A stretch of DNA of 64,000 bases from positions 78,405 through 142,404 of the forward strand of contig JAPKBW010000001.1 of NCBI GenBank assembly GCA_028823235.1. Reading direction: 5' to 3'. This document shows positions 19,513 to 27,759 of this stretch, in pieces. The position numbers and the translations under genes were made by a program. Positions within the stretch are counted from its first letter, which is position 1; each line of letters opens with the position of its first letter. Below the pieces are notes generated by a model. That model was given only the letters and a program-made list of their open reading frames with translations, searched no databases and was not told the DNA's origin. Source of the DNA: Longimicrobiales bacterium (lineage in GTDB: Bacteria; Gemmatimonadota; Gemmatimonadetes; Longimicrobiales; Gaopeijiaceae).

Positions 19513-19528
19513 GTGGGACTAGTCCCAC
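19513..19528. repeat. Perfect 16-bp palindrome at the edge of the S9 duplication
   Basis: GTGGGACTAGTCCCAC is self-complementary over 16 bp and ends five bases before the duplicated S9 segment starts. Upstream, CCCACC at about 19497 can also pair with GGTGGG here. It may mark the recombination junction or be a protein-binding site. Confidence 0.6.
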
Positions 19529-19532
19529 TCAA

Positions 19533-19699
19533 TTATGAAGAGGGCCCGATGATGTTCTATGCGCTACGCCAACTCGGGAAGGAAGCCACACTCGTCACAT
19601 ACCGTGAGGGTGGTCACAGCCTTTACCGGCACCTCGCGCGCCGATGCGCTCGACGTGCACCAACGCATGCTCGACTGGTTCGCGTTGTACATGAGATAG
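19533..19699 (+). pseudogene. Broken duplicate of the S9 peptidase 3' end
   Basis: This 167-bp segment matches 17522-17687 with about nine substitutions and one inserted C (about 94% identity by hand count). It encodes the piece MMFYALRQLGKEATLVTYRE, then the catalytic-His region as GGHSLYRH, where GDH has become GGH, and the inserted base then shifts the frame before the original stop. There is no start codon, signal or catalytic serine upstream, so it cannot make an active enzyme. It is the remnant of a second S9 copy or a by-product of recombination. Confidence 0.85.
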
Positions 19700-19746
19700 C
19701 AGATTCCACCACGTTCCCGTTCACGTGACTACCCTGGTACTACGCC

Positions 19747-20712
19747 ATGCCAAGACTGACTCGCCACACCTCGATAGGTGTACTCCTCCTAGTTGCTCTT
19801 TCCGGATGTTCTACCTCCGAGCAGGACGACCCTGACATGAGCGGAGCCGCACCAACGAGCCTCCCGGACGCTCCTGCGATCGAGGCGACGAACGCGTTCT
19901 ACTACTACGACGACATTGAGGCCGCGTGGGCGTTCTATCGCGACGTGCTCGGCTTCGAGACCGTGGCGGACTATGGCTTCGCCAAGATCATGCAGGTCGC
20001 ACCGCAGTCCCTTCTGACCCTGGTGAACGCCGCCGATGGCATGCACACCGCCGACGAGCCGAAAAGCGTCACACTCGCCATAATGACAGAAGACGTGGAG
20101 GCTTGGTACGCCCACCTCAAGGCGAACGACGTGCCGATGCGCGGTGAGCTCACGATACAGGAGGGAAGCGCCCACGACGGTTTCGTCGCGATCGACCCGG
20201 AGGGGTACTTCCTCGAGTTCGAGTGGTTCAACGAGCATGAAGAGAATGTTCAACTCTCTCCACAGCTCGCCACGATTGAGCCGCTCCAGACGGACGCGCG
20301 CCCAGACGGACTCGGCATCACGGGAACGGTGCTCTGGCTCTACTTCGACGAGATGGCACCCGCTGAAGTGTTCTATGAGGAACTGCTCGACGTCGACATG
20401 ATCGTCGACCAGGGATGGGCGAAGGTCTACCCGGTCTCGCGGACCGGTTACATCGGCCTTGTCGATGCGAGCCGCGGCCTGCACCAGGCCACACAGGACA
20501 AGGGCGTCACGATGTCGTTCCTGACCCAGGACGTCCGTACTTGGCTGGACCGTGTGCGTGCGTTGGGAATCGAGCTGCGCACGCCCGAAATCATGATGGA
20601 GTCTGATCTGGTCGAGACCTTCGTAGCGTACGACCCAACTCACTACTTCATGGAGTGGGATACTTTCCTCGACAAACCTGGAAATGAACGACTGATTGAG
20701 GCGATCCGCTGA
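19747..20712 (+). CDS. Lipoprotein with two VOC/glyoxalase-like domains
   Basis: A 321-residue protein. The signal MPRLTRHTSIGVLLLVALSG followed by Cys is a lipobox (LSGC), so it is a lipid-anchored periplasmic or surface protein. Residues about 45-175 form one vicinal-oxygen-chelate domain (AFYRDVLGFETVADYGFAKI, then GYFLEFEWF) and about 185-310 a second (AEVFYEELLDVDMIVDQGWA, then HYFMEWDTF). The terminal E of each (EFEW, MEWD) may bind metal. VOC proteins are usually cytoplasmic, so export is notable. Its stop overlaps the start of the dead FMN-reductase gene (TGATG), which implies an original operon. Confidence 0.85.
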   Translation: MPRLTRHTSIGVLLLVALSGCSTSEQDDPDMSGAAPTSLPDAPAIEATNAFYYYDDIEAAWAFYRDVLGFETVADYGFAKIMQVAPQSLLTLVNAADGMHTADEPKSVTLAIMTEDVEAWYAHLKANDVPMRGELTIQEGSAHDGFVAIDPEGYFLEFEWFNEHEENVQLSPQLATIEPLQTDARPDGLGITGTVLWLYFDEMAPAEVFYEELLDVDMIVDQGWAKVYPVSRTGYIGLVDASRGLHQATQDKGVTMSFLTQDVRTWLDRVRALGIELRTPEIMMESDLVETFVAYDPTHYFMEWDTFLDKPGNERLIEAIR

Positions 20713-21320
20713 TGGACCAAGAACGCATGCACTTCGTGGGAATCGTCGGGACGGTGCGTCCGGGGAACTAAACGTCAAAAGCGCTGGCGTTGGTCGCGGA
20801 CTAGGTCAACGCGACAGAGCATTGCTCCTTCGAGACGATCGACGCCGCAGACCTGAATCTCCCCTCCCCCGGGCAGCCCGCGACCGATGGTGCGGAGCGC
20901 CTGAAGGCCGCGGTCGCCGGTGCCACAGGTGTCGTTTTCGCGACGCCGGAATACCACGGCTGCTTCGCCAGTGTCACCAAGCTGGTCATCGAGAACCTGG
21001 ACTTCCCTTCGGCTCTAGCTGGCAAGCCAGTGGGCTTGCTCGGTGTTGCGGCAGGCCGGATCGGAGCGATCAAGTCGCTTGAGAGTCTGCGCGGGGTGTT
21101 CCCCCATACCGGGGCGATCGTTCTACCGGGCCCCATCTCCGTAGCGGGTGTACACACGGTCTTCGACGCTGATGGGAAGTGCCTGGACGCCGGTGCCGAG
21201 AAGGCGATTCGTTCCCTCGGGACCGCGATGACACACTGTGCGCAGCAGAATGTGTGTCCAAGGATGGCGCTTGAGGCGATGGTGCAGGCAGGCGCCCGCG
21301 TTTGCCGCGCCCCCGCTTAA
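20712..21320 (+). pseudogene. NADPH-dependent FMN reductase gene with two in-frame stops
   Basis: The frame from the ATG at 20712 reads as a complete flavodoxin-like NADPH-dependent FMN reductase of about 202 residues: MHFVGIVGTVRPGN, then SKALALVAD, ATPEYHGCFASVTKLVIENL, and AGKPVGLLGVAAGRIGAIKS. It is interrupted by TAA at codon 20 (after RPGN, in the FMN phosphate loop) and TAG at codon 31. Downstream the frame is intact with no frameshift. The stops differ (TAA, TAG), so simple stop-codon reassignment is unlikely. The downstream ATG at 21030 could give only the last 96 residues, without the FMN loop. It overlaps the VOC lipoprotein stop and is convergent with the trans-sulfuration gene, whose stop it overlaps by 4 bp. 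Confidence 0.88.
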
Positions 21321-22516
21321 CGGGGCACGAGTTCAGATACACGGGTGACACCGCTGCATGCGGTCGCCTCCAGCGAGGATCGCAGGTCCTCCCAAAGGTC
21401 CTCCAGATGCTCTGCGCCGACGGAGATTCGAATGAGGTCCTCGGGGATTCCGAGGCGACCTCTCTCCTCTTCTCCCATTGCCTGATGGGTCAGCGACGCT
21501 GGCCGCTGAACGAGGGTGTCTACGGCACCAAGGCTGACTGCCGGCACCGCGATCCGAAGGTGGGTGATGAATTGGTCCGCCCGCTGGGCGCCTCCATCGA
21601 GGCGGATCGTGATCATGGTCCCAGGTCCCGCCATCTGCCGGTCCACTACCGCATGATCCCGGCCCGACAGGCCTGGATACCCGACCATGTTCACCTCAGC
21701 GTGAGCCTGCAGGCGGACGGCGAGCTGCCGGGCGGTCTCCTGCTGCGCACGAACACGAAGACCAAGCGTCTGGATGCCGCGGCAGAACAGGTGCGCAGCG
21801 ATCGGATGAAGAATCGCTCCGGTGGCGATTCGAACCTGACGCAGTCTCATCGCAGTATCGGGGTTTCGCGTGGTGACCACTCCCCCCATCGCGTCTCCAT
21901 GTCCGCCGATGAACTTGGTGGCGCTATGGATGGCGTACTCGGCCCCGTGCCGAAGCGGCTGTTGGAGAATCGGTGTGGCGAACGTCGAGTCCACGGCGAC
22001 CGGCACACCCTGAGCATCATGCACGAGGCGTTCGATATCCGTGACCGTGAGCAATGGATTGGACGGCGTCTCCAAGAGAACCAGAGCGGTATCAGGCTTG
22101 AGCGCTTCGCGAACCTCTGCCGCCGCGGCCCACGTCACACGGGACCCCAGGAGACCGGAGGCCAGGAGGTGATATGTGCCGCCGTAGAGGGGGGGCAAAG
22201 CTACGATGTGAGAACCGCGGGACTGCGACTCCAGCACGAGCGCAGCAACCGCGGCCATGCCCGAAGCGAAACACACCGAGTCTGCCCCCCCTTCGAGGCC
22301 AGTCATGCGCTCCTCGAACTCGCGGCAGTTCGGATTGGCGAGCCTCCCGTAGATCGGATTCGCCGCTTCGGCAGCTCCCGCGGCGAATTCCTGCATGCTC
22401 GACATCGCCGCCACGGGGTCGGGCGTGCGGTAGGTAGTCGACAAGTCGATCGGGCGAACATGTGACAATCCATGTGCCCCGCCCTCTCCTACGATCAAAC
22501 GCGTATCCGTGTGCAT
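21317..22516 (-). CDS. Cys/Met-metabolism PLP enzyme (cystathionine gamma-synthase/lyase or methionine gamma-lyase)
   Basis: A 399-residue cytoplasmic fold-type I PLP enzyme of the trans-sulfuration family. The PLP lysine is K201 in IHSATKFIGGHGD; YGR at 56-58 contacts the phosphate of the neighbouring subunit; D176 in PVAVDSTFATP binds the pyridine ring. Length is typical. Substrate (cystathionine, methionine or O-acetylhomoserine) cannot be decided from the motifs seen. An Lrp/AsnC-type regulator is divergently transcribed 94 bp away with a dyad in between, the usual arrangement for local control of an amino-acid catabolic enzyme. Confidence 0.92.
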   Translation of the reverse strand: MHTDTRLIVGEGGAHGLSHVRPIDLSTTYRTPDPVAAMSSMQEFAAGAAEAANPIYGRLANPNCREFEERMTGLEGGADSVCFASGMAAVAALVLESQSRGSHIVALPPLYGGTYHLLASGLLGSRVTWAAAAEVREALKPDTALVLLETPSNPLLTVTDIERLVHDAQGVPVAVDSTFATPILQQPLRHGAEYAIHSATKFIGGHGDAMGGVVTTRNPDTAMRLRQVRIATGAILHPIAAHLFCRGIQTLGLRVRAQQETARQLAVRLQAHAEVNMVGYPGLSGRDHAVVDRQMAGPGTMITIRLDGGAQRADQFITHLRIAVPAVSLGAVDTLVQRPASLTHQAMGEEERGRLGIPEDLIRISVGAEHLEDLWEDLRSSLEATACSGVTRVSELVPR

Positions 22517-22541
22517 CTCGATCCCCCCTGGATGTGGTAGT

Positions 22542-22552
22542 CATAGACTATG
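22542..22552. promoter_or_regulatory. Candidate operator for the Lrp-type regulator
   Basis: CATAGACTATG is a perfect 5-1-5 dyad in the 94-bp divergent spacer between the trans-sulfuration gene and the Lrp/AsnC gene. The surrounding spacer is A+T-rich, as is common for Lrp-family sites. No footprint evidence; position and symmetry only. Confidence 0.4.
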
Positions 22553-22610
22553 GCAACCATGCACACGATGTTCACACTTCACGCATTTATTTCACCAATA
22601 ACGGGCCACA

Positions 22611-23081
22611 ATGGATCTACCTGACAAGGATCTTCAGATATTACGTGAATTGTCGCATAATGCGCGTATTACGAATAAGAATCTGGCCGAAAAGGTGGGA
22701 CTATCGCAGTCCGGGTGCCTCGAGCGGGTACGACGGCTTGAGGAGAGAGGCGTACTCCTGGGCGCATACGCCGCGATCGCCCCGGAAGCGGTGGACGTGG
22801 GGGTCCAAGCCCTGATTGCGGTCCGCCTGAAGCGGCACACGCGAAGAGCGGTCGCCACGTTCCGCTCCTACACCCTGACTCTGCCAGAGGTGAGTGCAGT
22901 CTTCCACGTGACCGGAGACTACGATTTCTACGTTCATGTAGCAGCCCGTGACATGAACCACCTGCGCGACTTTGGTCTGGATTCGCTAACCACCCGGGCC
23001 GAGGTGGCGAGGATCCAAACCTCTTTGATGTTCGAAGCCGTGAGCCGACCGGGGTGGCCCGTTCTCCGAGCCCCTGCCTGA
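22611..23081 (+). CDS. Lrp/AsnC family transcriptional regulator
   Basis: A 156-residue DNA-binding protein. Residues 1-60 are the AsnC-type helix-turn-helix (MDLPDKDLQILRELSHNARI, ITNKNLAEKVGLSQSGCLER); residues about 68-140 are the RAM effector domain (VGVQALIAVRLKRH, VFHVTGDYDFYVHVAARDMN). Such proteins bind amino acids and form octamers. It most likely controls the divergent PLP enzyme gene, probably as an amino-acid-responsive activator or repressor, and its own expression. hldD follows 42 bp downstream on the same strand and could be read from the same promoter. Confidence 0.93.
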   Translation: MDLPDKDLQILRELSHNARITNKNLAEKVGLSQSGCLERVRRLEERGVLLGAYAAIAPEAVDVGVQALIAVRLKRHTRRAVATFRSYTLTLPEVSAVFHVTGDYDFYVHVAARDMNHLRDFGLDSLTTRAEVARIQTSLMFEAVSRPGWPVLRAPA

Positions 23082-23123
23082 CCTCCAGTGGGCCAGTAGC
23101 AAGCGTCTGTTATCTTTGCCGCC

Positions 23124-24107
23124 ATGATTCTGGTTACTGGAGGCACCGGCTTCATCGGTTCGAACCTTGTCGGCGCACTCGCCGAGCGGGGAGCGCGCGT
23201 GTCCATCTGTGACACACTCGGAACGGGTGACAAGTGGCGGAACATCGCCCGACACGAGATCGATGAGATCGTGGATCCCTCGGCACTTGAGGAATTCCTC
23301 ACTCGGCGCCGCGCGGACATCGACTTCATCTACCATATGGGCGCCATCTCGGCGACGACCGAGACCGATGTCGACCTCATCGCAGACAGCAACCTGCGCC
23401 TGTCGCAGACACTCTGGCGGTGGTGCTCCGAGCGACGTGTTCCCTTCATTTACGCGTCATCGGCGGCCACTTATGGGGACGGAGCACACGGATTCGCGGA
23501 TGAGGACAGCGTCGAGGCCCTGGCCTCGCTCCGACCCCTCAACGCCTACGGCTGGAGCAAGCACGCGTTCGACCGGTGGGTCGCGCGCCAGATCGCGGCG
23601 GAAAAAGGAGTCCCACCGCACTGGGCCGGCCTCAAGTTCTTCAACGTCTACGGCCCGAACGAGCATCACAAAGGCGACATGATGAGCGTCGTCACCAAGT
23701 CGTACCCGGGCGCCGTCGCCGGGGACAACGTGACGCTCTTCCGCTCGCATCACCCCGACTACGAGAATGGCGGGCAGATGCGCGACTTCGTCTACGTCCG
23801 GGACTGCGTAGACCTGATGCTCTGGATGAGGGATTCGCCTCCCGCCACCGGCCTGTACAACGTCGGGAGTGGCCGGGCCCAGACGTGGCTCGCACTGATG
23901 AGCGCACTATACAACGCGGTCGATCAGCCGCTAGAGATCAAATGGGTCGACACGCCGATCGAGATCCGGGACCGCTACCAGTACTTCACCCAGGCGGACA
24001 TGTCGAAACTCCGCGCCGCTGGCTACGACAAGGCCTTCATGAGCGTGGAGGAAGGAGTCGCCGATTACGTAGAGCGGTATCTCTCAGCAGAAAACAGATA
24101 CGCCTAG
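23124..24107 (+). CDS. hldD: ADP-L-glycero-D-manno-heptose 6-epimerase
   Basis: A 327-residue extended SDR that makes ADP-L-glycero-beta-D-manno-heptose, the precursor of lipopolysaccharide inner core, in the cytoplasm. The Rossmann motif is GGTGFIG (6-12); the active-site Y142 and K146 lie in NAYGWSKHAFD. Family-specific stretches such as FFNVYGPNEHHKGDMMSVV and FRSHHPDYENGGQMRDFVYV are diagnostic. Its presence implies a heptose-containing LPS. Its stop codon overlaps the end of a decayed permease remnant on the other strand (CTAG). Confidence 0.95.
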   Translation: MILVTGGTGFIGSNLVGALAERGARVSICDTLGTGDKWRNIARHEIDEIVDPSALEEFLTRRRADIDFIYHMGAISATTETDVDLIADSNLRLSQTLWRWCSERRVPFIYASSAATYGDGAHGFADEDSVEALASLRPLNAYGWSKHAFDRWVARQIAAEKGVPPHWAGLKFFNVYGPNEHHKGDMMSVVTKSYPGAVAGDNVTLFRSHHPDYENGGQMRDFVYVRDCVDLMLWMRDSPPATGLYNVGSGRAQTWLALMSALYNAVDQPLEIKWVDTPIEIRDRYQYFTQADMSKLRAAGYDKAFMSVEEGVADYVERYLSAENRYA

Positions 24108-24236
24108 GGCCGCATCGCCTCCACTGGGATCCGCGCGGAGGTCACGTCGCGCGCCAGCGCGATCGACGCAAGAACGCCAGCGATCGCAAGCGTGATGACG
24201 ATAGAGCCGTACACGAACGAAGCCGCCGCCCTAGTT
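24104..24236 (-). pseudogene. Remnant C-terminus of an FtsX-type ABC permease
   Basis: The minus-strand frame ending at 24104 gives FVYGSIVITLAIAGVLASIA followed by LARDVTSARIPVEAMRP, the shape of the last transmembrane helix and terminal R-x-[DI]-P-x-E-A-[LM]-R tail of MacB/FtsX-type permeases. Nothing upstream belongs to it; the DUF5916 gene end abuts. Short, so the call rests on the tail motif. Confidence 0.4.
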
Positions 24237-26471
24237 CACGAAGAGGTTGAACTGGCGTGTGTACTTGATGAACACCGACCGCCCCTGCGGCCCCATGAGC
24301 GAGTCGAATCCCTGAACGTCGTTGTAGACGATGAAGAGGCCCGTCCCCGCCGTGTTCAGCCAGCCGAAGCGAAGGTTGCTCGACCACTGGTCGACCTGAT
24401 CGGAGTACTGAACGAGTCCCTGCATATAGATCCGCGGCGTGAAGAACCACCCGAGCTTAAAGCTCGTCAGGGTCGCTGCGAACTTGCCCTCGGGCAGCTC
24501 AACGTCGTTGTAGGAGAGCGCCCATGTCGCGCTCGACCTGTCGCCCAGGCGATACGTGAGGTCACCGCTGCTGGTCCGCTTATTACCGGAAAGGAATGAC
24601 CCCCAGTTGAAGCGGGTGTTCAGTGAGAATGCTCGGCTCTGGTCTGTCATGTAGACGAGCGCACCTTCCCATCCTTGGTACATACCCTGCGGAACGGTGA
24701 CACCCACTCCCGGGATGTCGAAGTCTTCATAGAGCCCCTCCGTGACGTAGTTCGCCCCGGTGTGCATCTCCATTCCCGACGGCCACGCCCAGTGACTGTC
24801 GACGTGCAAGCGCGAGGAGATCTCGAATCCAGGTGCCGCCACGGAGCTCGTATTTCGATAAGTGAAATACGACACGTGCGGCCGAAGCTCGCGCCAGATC
24901 TTCGACGGACGGTAGATGTATTGGGCAAAGGTCTGGTAGTACCGGTGCCCGCGACGGGGCACGAATCCGATCTCCGGGTTGAAGCTCTCCCCGATCTCCT
25001 GGACCGTGACATTCGCCCGCACGCTCCTCATGGCGAGCGTACCCGTGAGATCCCATGCGATGTCCGATTCGGTCAGGTCAGGCGTCTTGGTCTTGGCGAG
25101 ATACGACGTGAGCGTCACTTGGTCACCGAGGCCGACCTGAGCGTCGATGGCGTATGTCTGATTCTCGTCACGATCGGTGTCACTGCGACGGTCCGTGAAC
25201 AGCGCGCCGATTCTGGACCGGCTGGGCAGTTCCTTGGCGACCCGGGCAACAGAATAGGAATTCCGGCCACTGTTTTCGAGCACTCCGTCGGTCTGGATGT
25301 GCAGAAGGCCAACGTTCAGCCCCTGAGTGCGACCAGAGAGCCGTCCACCCGCCTTCATCGGGACAGGGGAGCCGTCATCGATACCGATCCTCCGGCTGAA
25401 GAACATGTCCGCGCCACCGCCGCCTACCGTGAAGAATCCGGCATTCTCTAAGAAGAATGGACGCTTCTCAGGAAAGAGCAGCGGGAATCGCGTCAGGTTT
25501 ACCTGTGCGTCATCGACCTCGACCTGGGCGAAGTCCGTGTTCACAGTCAGGTCCAGTGTGAGGCCTTGGGTCACCTGGACCTTCGCCTCACCACCGATCT
25601 CGGCGTTCTCATCGAACTCGGTCTGGCCCGCCGCATAGTCCCGCTCTGTCGAGCCGAGCACGTAAGGAGTCACGGTTACTGCCCGCTTGAACGGCGGCAC
25701 GAGCCCAGCGAGGTCCCCGGCGAAGTCGAGGCGGTAGAGGTTGAACTCCCGCGGTACGGCCGACCAGAAGACCTCTTCGTTCAGTCGACGAATTCGACGG
25801 GAAATGTTGAGGCCCCACTCTTCGACGTCGGAACCATAGCGAAGGGTGCTGAACGGGATCCTGAACTCAGCGTACCACCCGTCGCCGTCCACACCCGAGG
25901 CGACCTCCCAGCTACCATCCCAATTTTTATTGAATCCGCCGCCCGCACCGGCCTGAAAGCGCCGGCTGCTGTTCCCCCCACCCCCGAGAAAGAATCCGCC
26001 TCCAGCCCCCGCTGACGCGACTTGCCCGTCGTACTCGATTCCGGCAGGCGTCGTCCCGAAGACGAACCCATTCTGGTCGTCGTTATAGGTGTCCAGCACC
26101 ATGATGACCGCGTCCGCATCGGTCACCTCGTAGTCGCGAATCGCCTCGCCCGGCACGATCTCGCCGGCCCGAGAGTCCCAAGCCCAGATGCCGATATAGA
26201 TCGCGTCCTCGTCATAGAGCACACGGACTTCCGTGCGCTCCGATGCCGGCTGACCATCCATGGGCTCCCTCTGGATGAAGTCGGTCAGGACAGGTGCCGA
26301 CTGCCAGGCTGCGTCGAGGAGAACGCCATCGATGACAGGCACTGAAGTCGCCCTGACCGCCGTCGCTGTCTGCGGGCTCTGCTGCCCCATGACCACGGTC
26401 GGAACGAGTGCCAGCAACGGCATGAGCAGCACAACGTGGAACTGACACTTTGCAAGCGAGCGTGACGGCAT
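24231..26471 (-). CDS. DUF5916 outer-membrane beta-barrel protein with CBM9-like N-domain
   Basis: A 746-residue exported protein from the ATG at 26471. The signal peptide is about residues 1-29 (FHVVLLMPLLALVPTVVMGQ). Residues about 35-220 are the CBM9-like domain (IDGVLLDAAWQSAPVLTDFI, YDEDAIYIGIWAWD). The rest is a DUF5916 barrel with the conserved phrase FPEKRPFFLENAGFF and many alternating beta strands, ending in the aromatic tail FIKYTRQFNLFVN typical of outer-membrane insertion. Role unknown; these proteins often accompany exported peptidases in Bacteroidota and Gemmatimonadota. The frame extends upstream to 26597 but without signal-peptide logic. It is divergent from the DUF481 gene. 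Confidence 0.88.
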   Translation of the reverse strand: MPSRSLAKCQFHVVLLMPLLALVPTVVMGQQSPQTATAVRATSVPVIDGVLLDAAWQSAPVLTDFIQREPMDGQPASERTEVRVLYDEDAIYIGIWAWDSRAGEIVPGEAIRDYEVTDADAVIMVLDTYNDDQNGFVFGTTPAGIEYDGQVASAGAGGGFFLGGGGNSSRRFQAGAGGGFNKNWDGSWEVASGVDGDGWYAEFRIPFSTLRYGSDVEEWGLNISRRIRRLNEEVFWSAVPREFNLYRLDFAGDLAGLVPPFKRAVTVTPYVLGSTERDYAAGQTEFDENAEIGGEAKVQVTQGLTLDLTVNTDFAQVEVDDAQVNLTRFPLLFPEKRPFFLENAGFFTVGGGGADMFFSRRIGIDDGSPVPMKAGGRLSGRTQGLNVGLLHIQTDGVLENSGRNSYSVARVAKELPSRSRIGALFTDRRSDTDRDENQTYAIDAQVGLGDQVTLTSYLAKTKTPDLTESDIAWDLTGTLAMRSVRANVTVQEIGESFNPEIGFVPRRGHRYYQTFAQYIYRPSKIWRELRPHVSYFTYRNTSSVAAPGFEISSRLHVDSHWAWPSGMEMHTGANYVTEGLYEDFDIPGVGVTVPQGMYQGWEGALVYMTDQSRAFSLNTRFNWGSFLSGNKRTSSGDLTYRLGDRSSATWALSYNDVELPEGKFAATLTSFKLGWFFTPRIYMQGLVQYSDQVDQWSSNLRFGWLNTAGTGLFIVYNDVQGFDSLMGPQGRSVFIKYTRQFNLFVN

Positions 26472-26603
26472 ACTGAGTCGGGTCTGGAGAGAACGGCGGG
26501 TGCGCGGAGGTAACAAAAACCTGACCCTCACCGTGGGAACAGCGTTGAGGTTACCATTCCGTCGGCCCCCTCGCATACCGATTCGTTGGAGACCCATCGC
26601 CCA

Positions 26604-27392
26604 GTGAACTTCTTACGCGGAATGCTTACCTCAGCGGCTCTATCGGTCTCGCTACTCTGCTCGTCTCACCTGCCCGTCATCGCTCAGGTCAACGTGGAGG
26701 CACTCCGTCGGGACGACTCGCCACTTGGCCGGTCGGGCTCCGTCGGCGGGGACCTGTCCATTCGGACAGGCAACGTGGACTTCGTGGCGGTCGACCTGCG
26801 AGCGCGGCTATACGACGTTCGCGAAACCGAGACCAGACTTCTGATCGCAAACGGGGGCGTCGGCTTCCTCGGTCAAAGTCGTTTCGCCTCCTCCGGATTG
26901 CTCCACTATCGGCATGCCTACACGGCGATACATGAGCGTTTCACTCCCGAGTGGTATGGGCAGCTCAACTATGATCGTCATCAGCGGCTCTCCTTCCGCG
27001 CAGTCAGTGGCTTGGGAGCCCGTACCGGCTTCGCCCAGGGCGAGTGGGGTCAGTTCGGCGCTGGGTCCACCGTTATGCTCGAATACGAAAAGCTCGACTT
27101 GCCCGACACTACGACGCACCCGGAACACACCCTCCGTGCCCGGTGGAGCAACTTTCTCACGCTCCGCGTGGTGCCAACCGAGACGCTGGTCATCACTTCC
27201 ACGACGTATATTCAGCCGGCCCTCCGAGCCTTTGACGACTACCGTGCCCTTGAAAATCTCCGCATCACGGCATCGATCACTGAGACGCTCGCACTGACCG
27301 TCAGCTTTGACCTCCGCTACGACAGCAGGCCCCCCGACGACGTCTCCCCTCTCGATTCGAGGCTTCGGACCGGTGTGACCTACACCTACTAA
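26604..27392 (+). CDS. DUF481-like outer-membrane protein
   Basis: A 262-residue exported beta-barrel protein. From the GTG at 26604 it begins VNFLRGMLTSAALSVSLLCS, with signal cleavage after LPVIAQ. The mature part alternates polar and hydrophobic residues and contains YGQLNYDRHQRLSFRAVSGL and LGARTGFAQGEWGQFGAGST, the pattern of DUF481/YdiY-like barrels, and ends in an aromatic residue (GVTYTY). GGAG lies about 11 bases before the GTG; a TTG at 26586 in the same frame is an alternative start. Divergent from DUF5916; both may share regulation. Confidence 0.8.
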   Translation: MNFLRGMLTSAALSVSLLCSSHLPVIAQVNVEALRRDDSPLGRSGSVGGDLSIRTGNVDFVAVDLRARLYDVRETETRLLIANGGVGFLGQSRFASSGLLHYRHAYTAIHERFTPEWYGQLNYDRHQRLSFRAVSGLGARTGFAQGEWGQFGAGSTVMLEYEKLDLPDTTTHPEHTLRARWSNFLTLRVVPTETLVITSTTYIQPALRAFDDYRALENLRITASITETLALTVSFDLRYDSRPPDDVSPLDSRLRTGVTYTY

Positions 27393-27414
27393 CGGCCACC
27401 CCGGACCGGAGTCG

Positions 27415-27700
27415 CTACACGCGCCTAATGGCCTCGACTGATGGCAGATTCCGGGCACGAACGGCTTGGATCCATGCTGCGAGTGCAGTCGCGAGAGACA
27501 GAGCGCTCACTGGTGTCAGGAAAGTGCTCGGACTGAGCGCAGACACCTCGAAGGGCAACGTCTCGAGGAAGCTCGTCGAAAGCGCAGCCGCCACACTCCC
27601 AAAGACGATTCCAACGCCATACGCACGCCCATCTCACGTCGACTCTGGGCAACGTGCTATGCCAGGACGGAGTCAGATGCAGACCGCACCGAGTCCGAGT
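27415..27700 (-). pseudogene. Frameshifted remnant of an FtsX/MacB-type ABC permease
   Basis: Minus-strand pieces in different frames recall an ADOP/MacB permease. SRREMGVRMAL at about 27615-27645 matches the conserved R-x-E-[IM]-G-[IV]-R-M-A-L. A second frame then reads GVGIVFGSVAAALSTSFLET, PFEVSALSPSTFLTPVSALS and AWIQAVRARNLPSVEAIRRV to a stop at 27415-27417, matching the terminal helix and tail. No intact start or ATPase is nearby. This relic fills the otherwise empty 367 bp between DUF481 and the sirtuin. Confidence 0.65.
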
Positions 27701-27759
27701 CCCAGTCCGAGGACTCGGAGCACCGGTCGATGGAAAGCTCTCTCCGTTCGTAGGGTGCG

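Noticed and set aside
20712..21320. Stop-codon readthrough or recoding in the FMN reductase gene
   Set aside because: Two different stop codons are involved, no recoding element is visible, and TAA and TAG serve as normal stops throughout the window.
21302..22465. A 387-codon + strand frame across the trans-sulfuration gene
   Set aside because: Antisense to a firmly identified PLP enzyme.
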